Shown one piece after another: positions 34,371 to 43,481 of a stretch of DNA of 64,000 bases; within the stretch, counting starts at the first letter, position 1, and every line of letters begins with the position of its first letter. Made by a program: the position numbers and the translations under genes. Below the pieces are notes generated by a model. That model was not told where the DNA came from. It did no database searches and was given only the letters and a program-made list of their open reading frames with translations. The stretch covers positions 558,001 through 622,000 of the forward strand of contig NZ_QQTO01000019.1 in assembly GCF_003351345.1 (NCBI RefSeq), in the 5' to 3' direction. The DNA comes from Allobosea caraganae (GTDB taxonomy: Bacteria; Pseudomonadota; Alphaproteobacteria; Rhizobiales; Beijerinckiaceae).

Positions 34371-35120
34371 TCAGGTGAGACCGAACGATTTCCTGATCTC
34401 GGCGCGGGTCTCGTCGAAGCGGGAGCGGAAGGCGCGGTCGAGCAGGAGCGCGGTGGCGACCAGGCGGCCCGCCTTGTCCCCGGCCGGAAGGTCGCTGCGA
34501 TAGTGGAAGCCGCAGATCAGGCGGCTTTCGTCATAGGAGGCGACGCGCTCCTCGAACTTGTCCTTCATCTCGGGCACGGCCTCGCCGAGCAGCGCGGCGT
34601 AGAGGGCTGCGGTCGCGGCATGGGTCGAAGGGAAGGAGGTGCCCTCGGGCCGTCCGCCGGGGCAGGGCTTGACCCTGACCTTGTTCCAGACGGTAAAGGG
34701 GCGCTGGCGGGCGGTCAGGCGGCGGACGCCGAGCAGGAGGATGCCGAGCTCGACCTGCGCCTCGCGGAACAGCAGGCGGACTTCGCGGTGCTCGTTGAGC
34801 TTCGCATCGACGCCCATGCCCTCGAGGAAGCGGGCCAGGGTCTGGTATTGGTCGGCGATCGCGGCCTTCTCGCGCTCGGGAGTGCGGCTGAGCGTGAGCT
34901 GCAGCACCTCCTCGAACTCCTTCCGGTTCTCCGGCGAGTTCTGGGCCGGCGGCAGGCCGATGGTGCGGGCGATGTCGATCTTGGTCGAATCGAGCCAGAT
35001 GAGGCTGGTGCGCTGCTGCGCCGCGGCCGGGCTCAACGAGACGAGCAGGGCGGCCGGGACGAGAATGGCCGCCACCTTGAGCGGAAGGCGGAAGAGCGAT
35101 CGCGGAGCGTGGCGGGGCAT
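34371..35120 (-). CDS. PAP2-superfamily acid phosphatase, exported
   Basis: 249 residues. Signal peptide (1-34, ending PAAAQ). Phosphatase motifs: RLTARQRPF (variant of KX6RP), SFPSTHAATAALYAALLG, and SRLICGFHYRSDLPAGD. Resembles class A non-specific acid phosphatases of the periplasm that release phosphate from organic esters. Convergent with the HEPN gene, divergent from yidD. Confidence 0.88.
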   Translation of the reverse strand: MPRHAPRSLFRLPLKVAAILVPAALLVSLSPAAAQQRTSLIWLDSTKIDIARTIGLPPAQNSPENRKEFEEVLQLTLSRTPEREKAAIADQYQTLARFLEGMGVDAKLNEHREVRLLFREAQVELGILLLGVRRLTARQRPFTVWNKVRVKPCPGGRPEGTSFPSTHAATAALYAALLGEAVPEMKDKFEERVASYDESRLICGFHYRSDLPAGDKAGRLVATALLLDRAFRSRFDETRAEIRKSFGLT

Positions 35121-35163
35121 GGCTGATCTCAGGGCAGGGCAAACGAAGGGGCAAAAGGATGAA

Positions 35164-35508
35164 ATGGCATCCGACCGGGCCTTGTCACGTCTTTTTGCTC
35201 AGGCTCCACGTCGTGGCGTACATTGGTTGATCCGCGGTTACCAGCTTAGCTTTTCCATGCTGATCGGCCGGCAATGCCGGCATTGGCCGAGTTGCTCGAC
35301 CTATACCGACGAGGCCGTCCAGCGTTTCGGAGTCTGGCGCGGCGGCTGGATCGGCTTCGCGCGCATCTGCCGCTGCACGCCGCTCGGCACCAGCGGCATC
35401 GACCTCGTCTGCGAGGAGCTGCCGCCGGATTGCGCCTGGTACCGGCCGTGGTCCTATGGCCGCTGGCGCGGCGTCAACGCGCCGCCGCCGCTCGAGCCCG
35501 AGACCTGA
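35164..35508 (+). CDS. yidD: Membrane protein insertion efficiency factor YidD
   Basis: 114 residues. Core LIRGYQLSFSMLIGRQCRHW, PSCSTYTDEAVQRFG, ARICRCTPLGTSGIDLV carries the conserved Cys pairs and GIDLV block. Helps YidC insert inner-membrane proteins. It is usually near rnpA-yidC, but stands alone here. The C-terminal 25 residues (YRPWSYGRWRGVNAP) are an extension of the type seen in Rhizobiales. Start ATG 35164, AAGGA four bases upstream. Confidence 0.92.
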   Translation: MASDRALSRLFAQAPRRGVHWLIRGYQLSFSMLIGRQCRHWPSCSTYTDEAVQRFGVWRGGWIGFARICRCTPLGTSGIDLVCEELPPDCAWYRPWSYGRWRGVNAPPPLEPET

Positions 35509-35567
35509 CGCAGAAGCGCTGCCTCTCACGGATGGGGTGAGCGAGCAAGGCTCTCATCAAAGAGTCG

Positions 35568-35612
35568 GAGCATGATGCCGAAAACCGGTACCCACTTTTC
35601 GGCATCATGCTC
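35568..35612. repeat. Family E repeat, copy 2 (short form)
   Basis: GAGCATGATGCCGAAAA-N11-TTTTCGGCATCATGCTC, perfect 17-bp arms. It lies between yidD and the Cys-rich exported protein and could act as a hairpin on either strand. Confidence 0.9.
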
Positions 35613-35683
35613 TACCCGGAATGGCAGTAGACTTGGCTCCACGACATTGCGACGCTTCGTCACCGCGGGTTGGGGAGGTGGTG

Positions 35684-35941
35684 ATGAAGGCAGTCGCGTT
35701 GGTCGCCGTGCTGGCCGGCCTCTTGGTTTCGCAGTCCGCAGTCGGCCAGGACGGCTGCAAGGCGGCGACGCAATCCTGCTCGCAGATGAACAAGACCTGT
35801 GAGTCGCGCTGCCAGGCGGCCGCCAACAATGCCGCCCGCTGCATTGCGATCTGCACGAGCACCCAGGAAACCTGCCGATCGACCGGCGTCTGGAAAACCG
35901 GAATGTCAGCCGGCTGCTGGCGCACGAACAACAGAAGCTAG
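35684..35941 (+). CDS. Small cysteine-rich exported protein, unknown family
   Basis: 85 residues. Clear signal peptide (1-21, MKAVALVAVLAGLLVSQSAV then GQ), mature chain of about 63 residues with eight Cys at 25, 32, 39, 43, 53, 57, 64 and 78, an even number that fits four disulfides. The CxxxC and Cx6C spacing suggests a helical disulfide-stapled fold. No recognised family. ATG 35684 with GGAGG six bases upstream. Its stop overlaps the stop of the convergent Cys-rich gene by four bases. Confidence 0.75.
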   Translation: MKAVALVAVLAGLLVSQSAVGQDGCKAATQSCSQMNKTCESRCQAAANNAARCIAICTSTQETCRSTGVWKTGMSAGCWRTNNRS

Positions 35942-36171
35942 TCGGCCTTGCGTTGCGCGCTTGCCTGCTGGAGCGCGGTGCGGCACCCATCCGAGAGCTG
36001 ATCGCGCTTCTCCTTGAAGCAGTTGGCGATGCGGCCGCCGCCGGGCATCACGCCAGCGCAGAGTCTGGCTGCGTCCGCCTGGCAGGCCCTGCGCAGGGCG
36101 GCGCTATCCTGCGCGAACGCAGGCTGAAGCGCGCTTGCGGCAATGAAGGCCAGCGTGAGAATCCGTTTCAT
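35938..36171 (-). CDS. Exported protein with Cys-rich GLG1-type repeat
   Basis: 77 residues. Signal peptide (1-20, MKRILTLAFIAASALQPAFA) and one GLG1-like cysteine-rich repeat: ALRRACQADAARLCAGVMPG then GRIANCFKEKRDQLSDGC (C30, C38, C51, C63). In animals such repeats occur in Golgi glycoprotein 1; small bacterial versions have no known role. The start is the ATG beginning the signal peptide; further upstream codons are not conserved-looking. Overlaps the preceding convergent gene at the stop. Confidence 0.82.
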   Translation of the reverse strand: MKRILTLAFIAASALQPAFAQDSAALRRACQADAARLCAGVMPGGGRIANCFKEKRDQLSDGCRTALQQASAQRKAD

Positions 36172-36256
36172 GGTGATCGCTCCGTTCTGTCGGTGCTGCG
36201 GCATCGTGCGGGCTGGCGCGTGACGGCCGATGGGCCGGGACGACAATGGCAAAACG

Positions 36257-38770
36257 TCAGGGCGCAGCCTTCTGCGCCGCAGGCAGCAGCTCGTTGAGCC
36301 AGGTCCGCACCTTGAGGAAGGAGCGGCAGTTCGGCGCGAAGTAGGTCTGACGGTCGAGATATTCCTGCACCGGCTTCGACAGCCACCAGCTCATCGAGAC
36401 CTTCTTCAGCGTGTCGGATTGCGCGTCGTCGCGGGGGATCTTGTTGAAGCAGGGATAGTTGCCGGGTTTCAACGCCGTGCTGCGGTAGCCGGAGAGGCCG
36501 TCATCCTTGGTGAAGCTCTCGGCCTCCGCGCGCGCGGTCTCGCCATAGACCAGGAAGGACGCGAAGTTCTTCGGGGCGTCGGGATTCCTGGGATCGGCGA
36601 CATAGCCGGGGTCTACGACGTTCTTCAGGATCTCGAGCGCATAGGTGCCCCGCGCCGTCCGCGTCGCGAGCAGGGCGTTGAGCGGGCTCTGCACGACCGG
36701 AAGCCACTCCTCCTCGACATGCTCGGGCAGGAGGTCGGGCGAGGGCGTGTCGGCCTGGTCGCGCGGTTCGTTGGCGATGTGGATCACCGCCGGGTCCAGG
36801 CCGAGCCCCTTCAAGGCGAGCGCGATCTCGGCCGTGGTGGTGGCGCCGTCATTCTCGAAATAGCCGCCGTCGACCACGCTGAGCTTGAGCTCGCAGGCGC
36901 TGGTGAAGCGGCCGGCCGGCGAGATCATCGGGAAGCGGGCGCTGTTGGTGACGGCGCTGGCCACCGTCAGGTCGCGGCCCTCGCTCTTTTCGAGGATGGC
37001 GCATTCGCCTGCCGTCGCGGGAGGGATTGGTGGCCGGCCGAGCAGGGCGTTGACGTCGTTGGCATCGACGAAGAGCCGGCCGGAGCCGAGGCGGCTGTCG
37101 AGCTGGCTGGAGAGGATGCGCCGCCCCGTTTCCTCCGCCGTGCCGTTGAGCACGAGCAAGGGCAGCCAGGAGCCTGACTGGCGTCTGATCGCGCCGAGCC
37201 GCGAGAACGAGCCGGCAAGGTCGCCGCTGCTGAATGGCGGCTGCGCGCCCGTCACAGCGGGGCGGGTGTGGCGGCGATAGGAGCCGATCCAGCTGTCTTC
37301 GAGGATCGCGGCGCGGTCGCGGAAGCGTTGGCCCGGCCAGATCCAGCCGATCCAGCGTTCGAGGAAGAGGAAAGGCTCGCCGGTCACCATGGCGAGCACG
37401 GTGTGGGAGAGGAAATCGTCGCTGGCGAGGATCTGCAGGCAGTCGCGCCAGCTCGTCGGCGTCAGCCGCTTGAAATAGTGCTCGGGCTGGGCCGGCTCGC
37501 AGGGCGGGTTGGCGCCGCCGCGCGTATCACTCATCGCCGCCGCGACCTGGGCTGCGCCGAGCGAACCGCCCGACACGCCCGAGATCGCGAAGATGCGGCG
37601 GCTGAGCAGGGTCGCTGTCGGCGCCTGGCCCTCGCAGTCCCGGCCGGGTTCGAGGCAGGGATTGTCGAGCAGCTCGCCGAGCACGGTCGCGGTGAAGAAG
37701 GCGGCGCGCGAGGCGCCGCCGGCCGTCGTCACCAGGATCGGGCGGGGGCAGTTCTCAGCCGAGCAATTGGCGGCTTTCCAGGCCTCGGTGGCCGCGACGA
37801 TGCCGGGAGGCGGCTGCGGCGGCAGCTCGGCGCGCCTGACGTCGTTGGGGTGGCCGTACCAGGCGATGAGCGCGATCCAGGCGGCGACGCCGATCAGCGT
37901 GTACGGCACGTGCGAGCGCTGGCTCCATTCGCCGAGCTTGGAGAAGAGCGGGATCCAGGCGCCGAGCAGGATCGGCACCAGATAGATGCCGCCGACATAT
38001 CTCAGCAGCAGCCCGCCCCAGAGCGCGGCGGCAATGAGCGCAAGCGCGCCGAGCGTGAGATAGACGGAGGCCTGGATGGTGACGGCGCTCTGCCGGTCGG
38101 GGTCGTCGGTGAAGGTCGCCGTCAGATCGCCGCGGCGCGGCCAGACGATGCCGGCATTCTGCCGCGCGATCTCGCGGATATTGCGCAGCCAGAGCGCGAA
38201 ATGCGCGACGAAGGCGAGGAGCAGCGCGGCATAGAAGCCCCAGCGCTCCTCCTTCACGATCCGGGCCGACTGGGCCAGCGTGCCGCTTCGCGTGTCCGGC
38301 AAGTCGCGCAGGGCGGCCTCGAAGCCGAGCCAGACGACGAGATAGGTCGCGCCCGCCAGCAGGTAGGGCATCAGCACCACCAGCAGGCGGAAGCGGCGAT
38401 CGTAGATGTCGCGGTCGCGCGCGGTCATCTCCCGGCCGGGGCCGATCAGCCAGGCGCTGTCGCGCAGCAGATACTGCGCCGAAGCCTGCACCATCATCGC
38501 CCAGAGGAAGATGTGCAGCCAGAAATAGACCAGCCAGCGCATGAAGGCGCCGAAGAGGTTGGCCTTGGCGGTCTCGCCCCCGATGATCGCCGGCCCGCTG
38601 AACACCAGGAAGAGGTCGCGCGCCTGATTGACGCCGACCAGCAGAAAATAGCCGATGATGACGGCAATGACCGGGACGCGGCAGGCATAGACGACGCGAG
38701 CAAAATCGCCCGGAAAGGCCAATATAGCCGGCCGGATATCGCGCAGCGCAGGGGCGGCTTGCAGCTCCAT
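36257..38770 (-). CDS. Patatin-like phospholipase fused to an N-terminal multi-helix membrane domain
   Basis: 837 residues. About 1-305 contains six or seven hydrophobic helices (32-48, 78-98, 128-150, 178-196, 233-253, 260-275, 290-305). After a Pro-rich hinge (ELPPQPPPG) comes a patatin-type catalytic domain: glycine loop TTAGGASRAAFFTATVL (348-364), nucleophile GVSGGS (Ser400), catalytic Asp634 in VVDGGYFENDGATTTAEI. Dyad complete. The domain orientation puts the catalytic part on one face of the inner membrane with direct access to lipids. Alternative names would be FabD/lysophospholipase-like membrane protein. Monocistronic, divergent from thrS. Confidence 0.85.
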   Translation of the reverse strand: MELQAAPALRDIRPAILAFPGDFARVVYACRVPVIAVIIGYFLLVGVNQARDLFLVFSGPAIIGGETAKANLFGAFMRWLVYFWLHIFLWAMMVQASAQYLLRDSAWLIGPGREMTARDRDIYDRRFRLLVVLMPYLLAGATYLVVWLGFEAALRDLPDTRSGTLAQSARIVKEERWGFYAALLLAFVAHFALWLRNIREIARQNAGIVWPRRGDLTATFTDDPDRQSAVTIQASVYLTLGALALIAAALWGGLLLRYVGGIYLVPILLGAWIPLFSKLGEWSQRSHVPYTLIGVAAWIALIAWYGHPNDVRRAELPPQPPPGIVAATEAWKAANCSAENCPRPILVTTAGGASRAAFFTATVLGELLDNPCLEPGRDCEGQAPTATLLSRRIFAISGVSGGSLGAAQVAAAMSDTRGGANPPCEPAQPEHYFKRLTPTSWRDCLQILASDDFLSHTVLAMVTGEPFLFLERWIGWIWPGQRFRDRAAILEDSWIGSYRRHTRPAVTGAQPPFSSGDLAGSFSRLGAIRRQSGSWLPLLVLNGTAEETGRRILSSQLDSRLGSGRLFVDANDVNALLGRPPIPPATAGECAILEKSEGRDLTVASAVTNSARFPMISPAGRFTSACELKLSVVDGGYFENDGATTTAEIALALKGLGLDPAVIHIANEPRDQADTPSPDLLPEHVEEEWLPVVQSPLNALLATRTARGTYALEILKNVVDPGYVADPRNPDAPKNFASFLVYGETARAEAESFTKDDGLSGYRSTALKPGNYPCFNKIPRDDAQSDTLKKVSMSWWLSKPVQEYLDRQTYFAPNCRSFLKVRTWLNELLPAAQKAAP

Positions 38771-39068
38771 ACGCGGTCCGTTGCTTGGAATTTTGGATAT
38801 TTGCTCGCGGTCTTCAGATTAGGGCAGCCTCCAGCTGCGGGCAAGCCTGAAGCGTCAGCGTTGGCCCTGCGGCAGGTCGGGCAAGGCCATGACGGCAGGC
38901 GCGATTGCCTGCCGGCGCTTGCTCGTATAGGCGAGGGCGCGCAGGCTTGGCTGTTCGGGCCGCCTCGATCTGACGACATCCTCCCCCGGATACGGATGTC
39001 GCCGCTTACCTTCAGTATCCGGCCTTGGCTTACGGGGTTTGTGTCCCCGAGTGAGCAGGAGCACGACG
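38771..39068. other. Divergent patatin/thrS intergenic region
   Basis: 298 bases without a supported gene. The AT-rich part is 38780-38825 (GGAATTTTGGATATTTGCTC). No T-box or attenuator-like structure was seen ahead of thrS. Confidence 0.5.
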
Positions 39069-41069
39069 ATGATGATCTCCCTGACATTTCCCGATGGCGC
39101 GAAGCGCGAATTTCCCTCCGGCATCACCGGCAAGGACATCGCCGGCGGCATTTCCCCCTCGCTGCTGAAGCGCACCGTGGCGATGGCCATCGACGGCACC
39201 GTCGTCGACCTCGGCGATGCGATCGGCAAGGATGCGAAGATCGAGTTCCTGACCCGGGAGGACCCGCGCGCGCTCGAACTGATCCGCCATGACTGCGCCC
39301 ACGTGCTCGCGGAAGCCGTGCAGGAGCTCTATCCGGGCACGCAGGTGACGATTGGCCCGGTGATCGAGGGCGGCTTCTTCTACGATTTTGCCCGCAACGA
39401 GCCGTTTTCGCCGGAGGATTTCGCGCCGATCGAGAAGAAGATGCGCGAGATCATCGCACGCGACAAACCCTTCACCAAGGAGGAATGGAGCCGCGAGCGC
39501 GCCAAGCAGTTCTTCCGCGACAAGGGCGAGAACTTCAAGGTCGAGCTGGTCGACGCGATCCCGGAAGACCAGACGCTGAAGATGTACGCGCAGGGCGACT
39601 GGATCGACCTCTGCCGCGGCCCGCACATGACCTCCGTCGGCAAGGTCGGCAACGCCTTCAAGCTGATGAAGGTGGCCGGCGCCTATTGGCGCGGCGATTC
39701 GAACAACCCGATGCTGACGCGCATCTACGGCACCGCCTTCGCCAAGCAGGAGGAGCTCGACGCGCATCTCAAGCAGATCGAGGAGGCGGAGAAGCGCGAC
39801 CACCGCAAGATCGGCCGGGAGATGGACCTGTTCCATTTCCAGGAGGAGGGGCCGGGCGTCGTGTTCTGGCACTCGAAGGGCTGGCGGCTGTTCCAGGAAA
39901 TCCTGACCTATATGCGCCGGCGCCTCGCCGCCGACTACGAGGAGGTCAACGCGCCGCAGGTGCTCGACAAGTCGCTCTGGGAGACCTCGGGCCACTGGGG
40001 CTGGTACCAGGACAACATGTTCGCGGTGAAGTCGGCGACGGCGTTCGAGAACCCGAACGATCCGGCGCGCGACCAGAAGGTCTTTGCGCTGAAGCCGATG
40101 AACTGCCCCGGGCATGTGCAAATCTTCAAGCACGGCCTGAAGAGCTACCGCGATCTGCCGATCCGGCTTGCGGAATTCGGCGCGGTGCATCGCTACGAAC
40201 CGTCAGGCGCGCTGCACGGGCTGATGCGCGTGCGCGGCTTCACCCAGGACGACGCCCACATCTTCTGCACCGAGGCCGATCTCGCGGCCGAATGCCTGAA
40301 GATCAACGACCTGATCCTCTCGGTCTATGCCGATTTCGGCTTCACCGACGACCTCGTCATCAAGCTCTCGACAAGGCCCGAGAAGCGCGTCGGCACCGAC
40401 GCGATGTGGGACCATGCCGAGGACGTGATGGAGAAGGTGCTGACCCAGATCGCGGCGCAGTCCGGCAACCGGATCAAGACCGAGATCAATCCGGGTGAGG
40501 GCGCATTCTACGGGCCGAAGTTCGAATACGTCCTGCGCGACGCCATCGGCCGCGACTGGCAATGCGGCACGACGCAGGTCGACTTCAATCTGCCGGAGCG
40601 GTTCGGCGCCTTCTATATCGGCTCCGACGGCGAGAAGAAGACGCCGAGCATGGTGCACCGGGCGATCTGCGGCTCGCTGGAGCGCTTCGCCGGCATCCTG
40701 ATCGAGCACCATGCCGGGCATTTCCCGCTCTGGCTGGCGCCCGAGCAGATCGTCGTCTGCCCGATCACCTCGGAGGCCGACGCCTATGCCGAGAAGGTCA
40801 CCGAGGCGGCCTTCGGCTACAACCTGCGGGCCCGGGCCGACCTTCGCAACGAGAAGATCAGCTACAAGGTGCGCGAGCACTCGCTGGCCAAGGTCCCGGT
40901 CATCCTCGCCGTCGGCAAGCGCGAGGCCGAGGAGCGCACGGTCACCATCCGCCGGCTCGGCAGCCAAGCGCAGACCGTGCTGAGCCTGGACGAGGCGCTG
41001 AAGCTGCTGAGCGAGGAGGCGACCCCGCCCGACCTGGCGCGGCGCAAGGCAGCGCAGAAGGCTGCCTGA
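39069..41069 (+). CDS. thrS: Threonyl-tRNA synthetase
   Basis: 666 residues, full-length: TGS domain (1-62), editing domain with [16 protein letters not shown], class II core with motif 2 ([21 protein letters not shown]) in part, zinc Cys in [14 protein letters not shown], motif 3 [15 protein letters not shown], and anticodon-binding domain from about 560. Charges tRNA-Thr (one such tRNA is at 54651). ATG 39069 has AGGAG seven bases upstream; the next ATG codon is also possible. Confidence 0.98.
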   Translation: MMISLTFPDGAKREFPSGITGKDIAGGISPSLLKRTVAMAIDGTVVDLGDAIGKDAKIEFLTREDPRALELIRHDCAHVLAEAVQELYPGTQVTIGPVIEGGFFYDFARNEPFSPEDFAPIEKKMREIIARDKPFTKEEWSRERAKQFFRDKGENFKVELVDAIPEDQTLKMYAQGDWIDLCRGPHMTSVGKVGNAFKLMKVAGAYWRGDSNNPMLTRIYGTAFAKQEELDAHLKQIEEAEKRDHRKIGREMDLFHFQEEGPGVVFWHSKGWRLFQEILTYMRRRLAADYEEVNAPQVLDKSLWETSGHWGWYQDNMFAVKSATAFENPNDPARDQKVFALKPMNCPGHVQIFKHGLKSYRDLPIRLAEFGAVHRYEPSGALHGLMRVRGFTQDDAHIFCTEADLAAECLKINDLILSVYADFGFTDDLVIKLSTRPEKRVGTDAMWDHAEDVMEKVLTQIAAQSGNRIKTEINPGEGAFYGPKFEYVLRDAIGRDWQCGTTQVDFNLPERFGAFYIGSDGEKKTPSMVHRAICGSLERFAGILIEHHAGHFPLWLAPEQIVVCPITSEADAYAEKVTEAAFGYNLRARADLRNEKISYKVREHSLAKVPVILAVGKREAEERTVTIRRLGSQAQTVLSLDEALKLLSEEATPPDLARRKAAQKAA

Positions 41070-41094
41070 GGCGAAGCCCTCGTTCGCTAGCGAT

Positions 41095-41243
41095 CCTTCT
41101 CCCCCTGCGGGAGAAGGTGCCGGCAGGCGGATGAGGGGTCGCGCGACGCTTTCAAGTGGCGCCTGCGACCCCCTTGATCGGACACGTCGGCGCGACCCCT
41201 CATCCGCCCCTGCCGGGGCACCTTCTCCCGCAGGGGGAGAAGG
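41095..41243. repeat. Long inverted repeat, family D, copy 3
   Basis: Two nearly identical arms of about 50 nt (left CCTTCTCCCCCTGCGGGAGA..., right its reverse complement, with GGCGGATGAGGGGTCGCGC inside), separated by about 45 nt. Each arm contains its own hairpin. It lies downstream of thrS and could terminate or stabilise its mRNA. Confidence 0.9.
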
Positions 41244-41342
41244 GAAGAGGGGGGCTCGCCCGGTCTGTTTGCCGTCGAACGACCTGTGCACCGCATCTCG
41301 GCCGGGCTCGCCAAATCCGAACTGGTATGCAAGGTGACTCCC

Positions 41343-42632
41343 ATGCTGGGTGGAACTTATCGCAAGCGGCTCGAGGCCGACCTGACCCGCTGGGTGGCCG
41401 ATGGACTGGTCAGCGCCGGCAGCGCCGCGACCATCCGTCAGTCGCTTGGGCGCGATAGCGGCCTGCGCCTGCCGGGGCTGCTCGGCATGCTCGGCGGCCT
41501 GCTCATCGCCGCCAGCGTCTCTGCCTTCGTCGCGGCGAACTGGGAGGAGATGCCGCGGCTGATGAAGCTCGGCATGATCCTCGCCGGGATCGTTGGCGCC
41601 CTCGGCATCGGCGCGCGGCTGCAAAGCCGGGGCTCGGATCTCGGCGCCGATGCGGCGACGACCTGCGGTACGCTGATCTTCGCCGCCGGCGTCGCGCTGG
41701 TCGGCCAGATGTACCACTTGCCCGCGGACTGGCCGGGCGGGGCGCTGCTGATCGCGCTCGGCGCGCTCGCGGTCGCCTTTTTGCTGCGCTCGAACGGCGC
41801 GCTGATCGTCGCCTTCATCGCCTTGACGGCATGGACATGCGGGCGCTGGGACGAGAATAACGGCGCGCTCCACCTCGCCTTCCTGATCGGCTACGTGCCG
41901 GCGCTCTGGCTGGCGCTAGGGCGGCGGGCAAGGCTCGTGCATCATGTGGCCGTGCTCTCGCTGGCGGTCTGGCTCGGGTTGCTGCCGGGAGATTGGACGG
42001 TCTGGCACTTCGAATATGGCTTGATCGCCTACGGGCTCGGCGTCGCGGTGGTCTACCTGCTGCTCGGCGCCTTCGCGATCGATCGCGGCGGGCCGGCGCT
42101 GCTCACCGCTTGCCTGCCATGGGGGCTGATCGCGCTGGTCGTCGGCCTCAATGTCGAGCTGTTCCGCATTCTCGATCCGCGCGAGGCGCTCCCTGGCCAC
42201 GCGATCCTGCCGGTCTATCTCGCCTATGCGCTGGCGTTGCCGGGGCTGGCGGGCCTTGCCTGGTTCGCGCGCGACCGGCGCTTTGCCGTGACGCTGGGGA
42301 TCGCGCTCCTGCTCACGCTTGCGGTGCCGCTGATATTCTGGAGCGGCGGCGCGATGCGGCTGCCCGGCAAGGTCGCGGTCGGTGGCCTGATCCTGGCGAT
42401 CGCCGTCGCGCTGATCAGCGCTGGCGCCCTGGGCGGCCTGCGGCGGCTGGTGATGGCCGGCACGGCGCTGTTCGGCATCGCCATCATGGTCCTGCTCTGG
42501 AAGACCGTCGGGACCTTGCTCGACCAATCGCTGTTCTTCCTCATCGCCGGCGCGGTGCTTCTGGTGGTGGCAGGCGGGGCGCGTCGGCTCTTCGCCCGGC
42601 TGGCACGGCCCGCTGCAGGGGAGGCTGCATGA
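41343..42632 (+). CDS. DUF2157 polytopic membrane protein
   Basis: 429 residues. N-terminal cytoplasmic DUF2157 segment (RKRLEADLTRWVADGLVSAG, GLLGMLGGLLIAASVSAFVAANWEEM) followed by about twelve membrane helices. Function unknown; the family is typically encoded next to a GDYXXLXY protein, as here. Start ATG 41343 with AAGGTG six bases upstream. Overlaps the next gene by four bases (ATGA). Confidence 0.85.
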   Translation: MLGGTYRKRLEADLTRWVADGLVSAGSAATIRQSLGRDSGLRLPGLLGMLGGLLIAASVSAFVAANWEEMPRLMKLGMILAGIVGALGIGARLQSRGSDLGADAATTCGTLIFAAGVALVGQMYHLPADWPGGALLIALGALAVAFLLRSNGALIVAFIALTAWTCGRWDENNGALHLAFLIGYVPALWLALGRRARLVHHVAVLSLAVWLGLLPGDWTVWHFEYGLIAYGLGVAVVYLLLGAFAIDRGGPALLTACLPWGLIALVVGLNVELFRILDPREALPGHAILPVYLAYALALPGLAGLAWFARDRRFAVTLGIALLLTLAVPLIFWSGGAMRLPGKVAVGGLILAIAVALISAGALGGLRRLVMAGTALFGIAIMVLLWKTVGTLLDQSLFFLIAGAVLLVVAGGARRLFARLARPAAGEAA

Positions 42633-43252
42633 TGCGCATCCCCTCTGCCGATCTTGTGATCGCGCGCGTGCCGGTGCTGGTGCGGGCCATCCTCGCCATG
42701 CTGGTGCTGTGCGGCGCCATCGGCCTGCTCGTCCAGAGCCGGGCCAGCATCCTCAGCTCCGGCGCCGAGATCAGGCTGAAGACCGAGCCGGTCGATCCGC
42801 GCGACCTCTTCCGCGGCGACTATGTCGTGCTGAACTACGAGATCAGCCGCTTCGACCTCGTCGGCACCGAGGGCGACCGCGTGTTCAAGCGGGGCGAGAC
42901 GATCTATGTGCGCCTGGCGCCCAATGCCGAGGGCTTCGCGCGGGTCGTTGCCGCCTACAAGGCGCGTCCCGACGTGAAGGCCCCCGAGGCCGTCATTGCC
43001 GGGACAGTGCGCTCGGAGGGCGCTTGCCCGAATGACGCGCAGAACACCTTGCAATGCGACCGCGGCCGCACCGGCCTGCGCGTCGCCTATGGGCTGGAAA
43101 GTTATTTCGTCCCGCAGGGCGAAGGGCTCGCGATCGAGCACACCGAGCGCAGCCGGATCGAGGTCGTCGCGGCCGTCGCGGCCTCGGGCCAGGCCGCGAT
43201 CAAGCGCCTGCTGATCGACGGCAAGCCTGTTTACGAAGAGCCGCCGTACTGA
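42629..43252 (+). CDS. GDYXXLXY-domain membrane-anchored protein
   Basis: 207 residues. One N-terminal membrane helix (about 17-37), then the family-naming motif RGDYVVLNYEIS (62-73), which follows EPVDPRDLF. Two Cys in ACPNDAQNTLQCDRG may pair in the periplasm. The DUF2157-GDYXXLXY pair is conserved as a unit in many bacteria and is presumed to form an envelope complex of unknown role. Start ATG 42629, translationally coupled. Confidence 0.87.
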   Translation: MMRIPSADLVIARVPVLVRAILAMLVLCGAIGLLVQSRASILSSGAEIRLKTEPVDPRDLFRGDYVVLNYEISRFDLVGTEGDRVFKRGETIYVRLAPNAEGFARVVAAYKARPDVKAPEAVIAGTVRSEGACPNDAQNTLQCDRGRTGLRVAYGLESYFVPQGEGLAIEHTERSRIEVVAAVAASGQAAIKRLLIDGKPVYEEPPY

Positions 43253-43481
43253 GTGCCGTAGCGCACATTCAGCCCTGGAAACGCATGGTAGGTGGCATCT
43301 GCGGCTTTGGCCGCGGAGCCGTCGCGCCTTCCCCCACCGGCAAGACACAGAGATGTGAGCGCGTCCCCCATGGTCGCCGCCTCGTCTCCGTTATATGAAC
43401 GGCAGATGAACAGGGCCGTCAGGTTTCGTTCATGGCGTTGGCCGGTGCGCCTGGTGTCCGGGACTCGTCTGGAGCTGCCGC

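Noticed and set aside
38771-39068. T-box or threonine attenuator ahead of thrS
   Set aside because: No leader peptide rich in Thr codons, no terminator/antiterminator pair and no T-box sequence seen.
37268-39292. Very long reading frame antisense to the membrane patatin gene (674 codons)
   Set aside because: It is a high-GC shadow frame: Arg/Ala/Gly/Asp-rich, no motif, and the opposite strand encodes a coherent protein with catalytic motifs.
40203-41873. 556-codon minus-strand frame across the end of thrS and the family D repeat
   Set aside because: Composition artefact; thrS is unmistakable on the other strand and the frame crosses a repeat.
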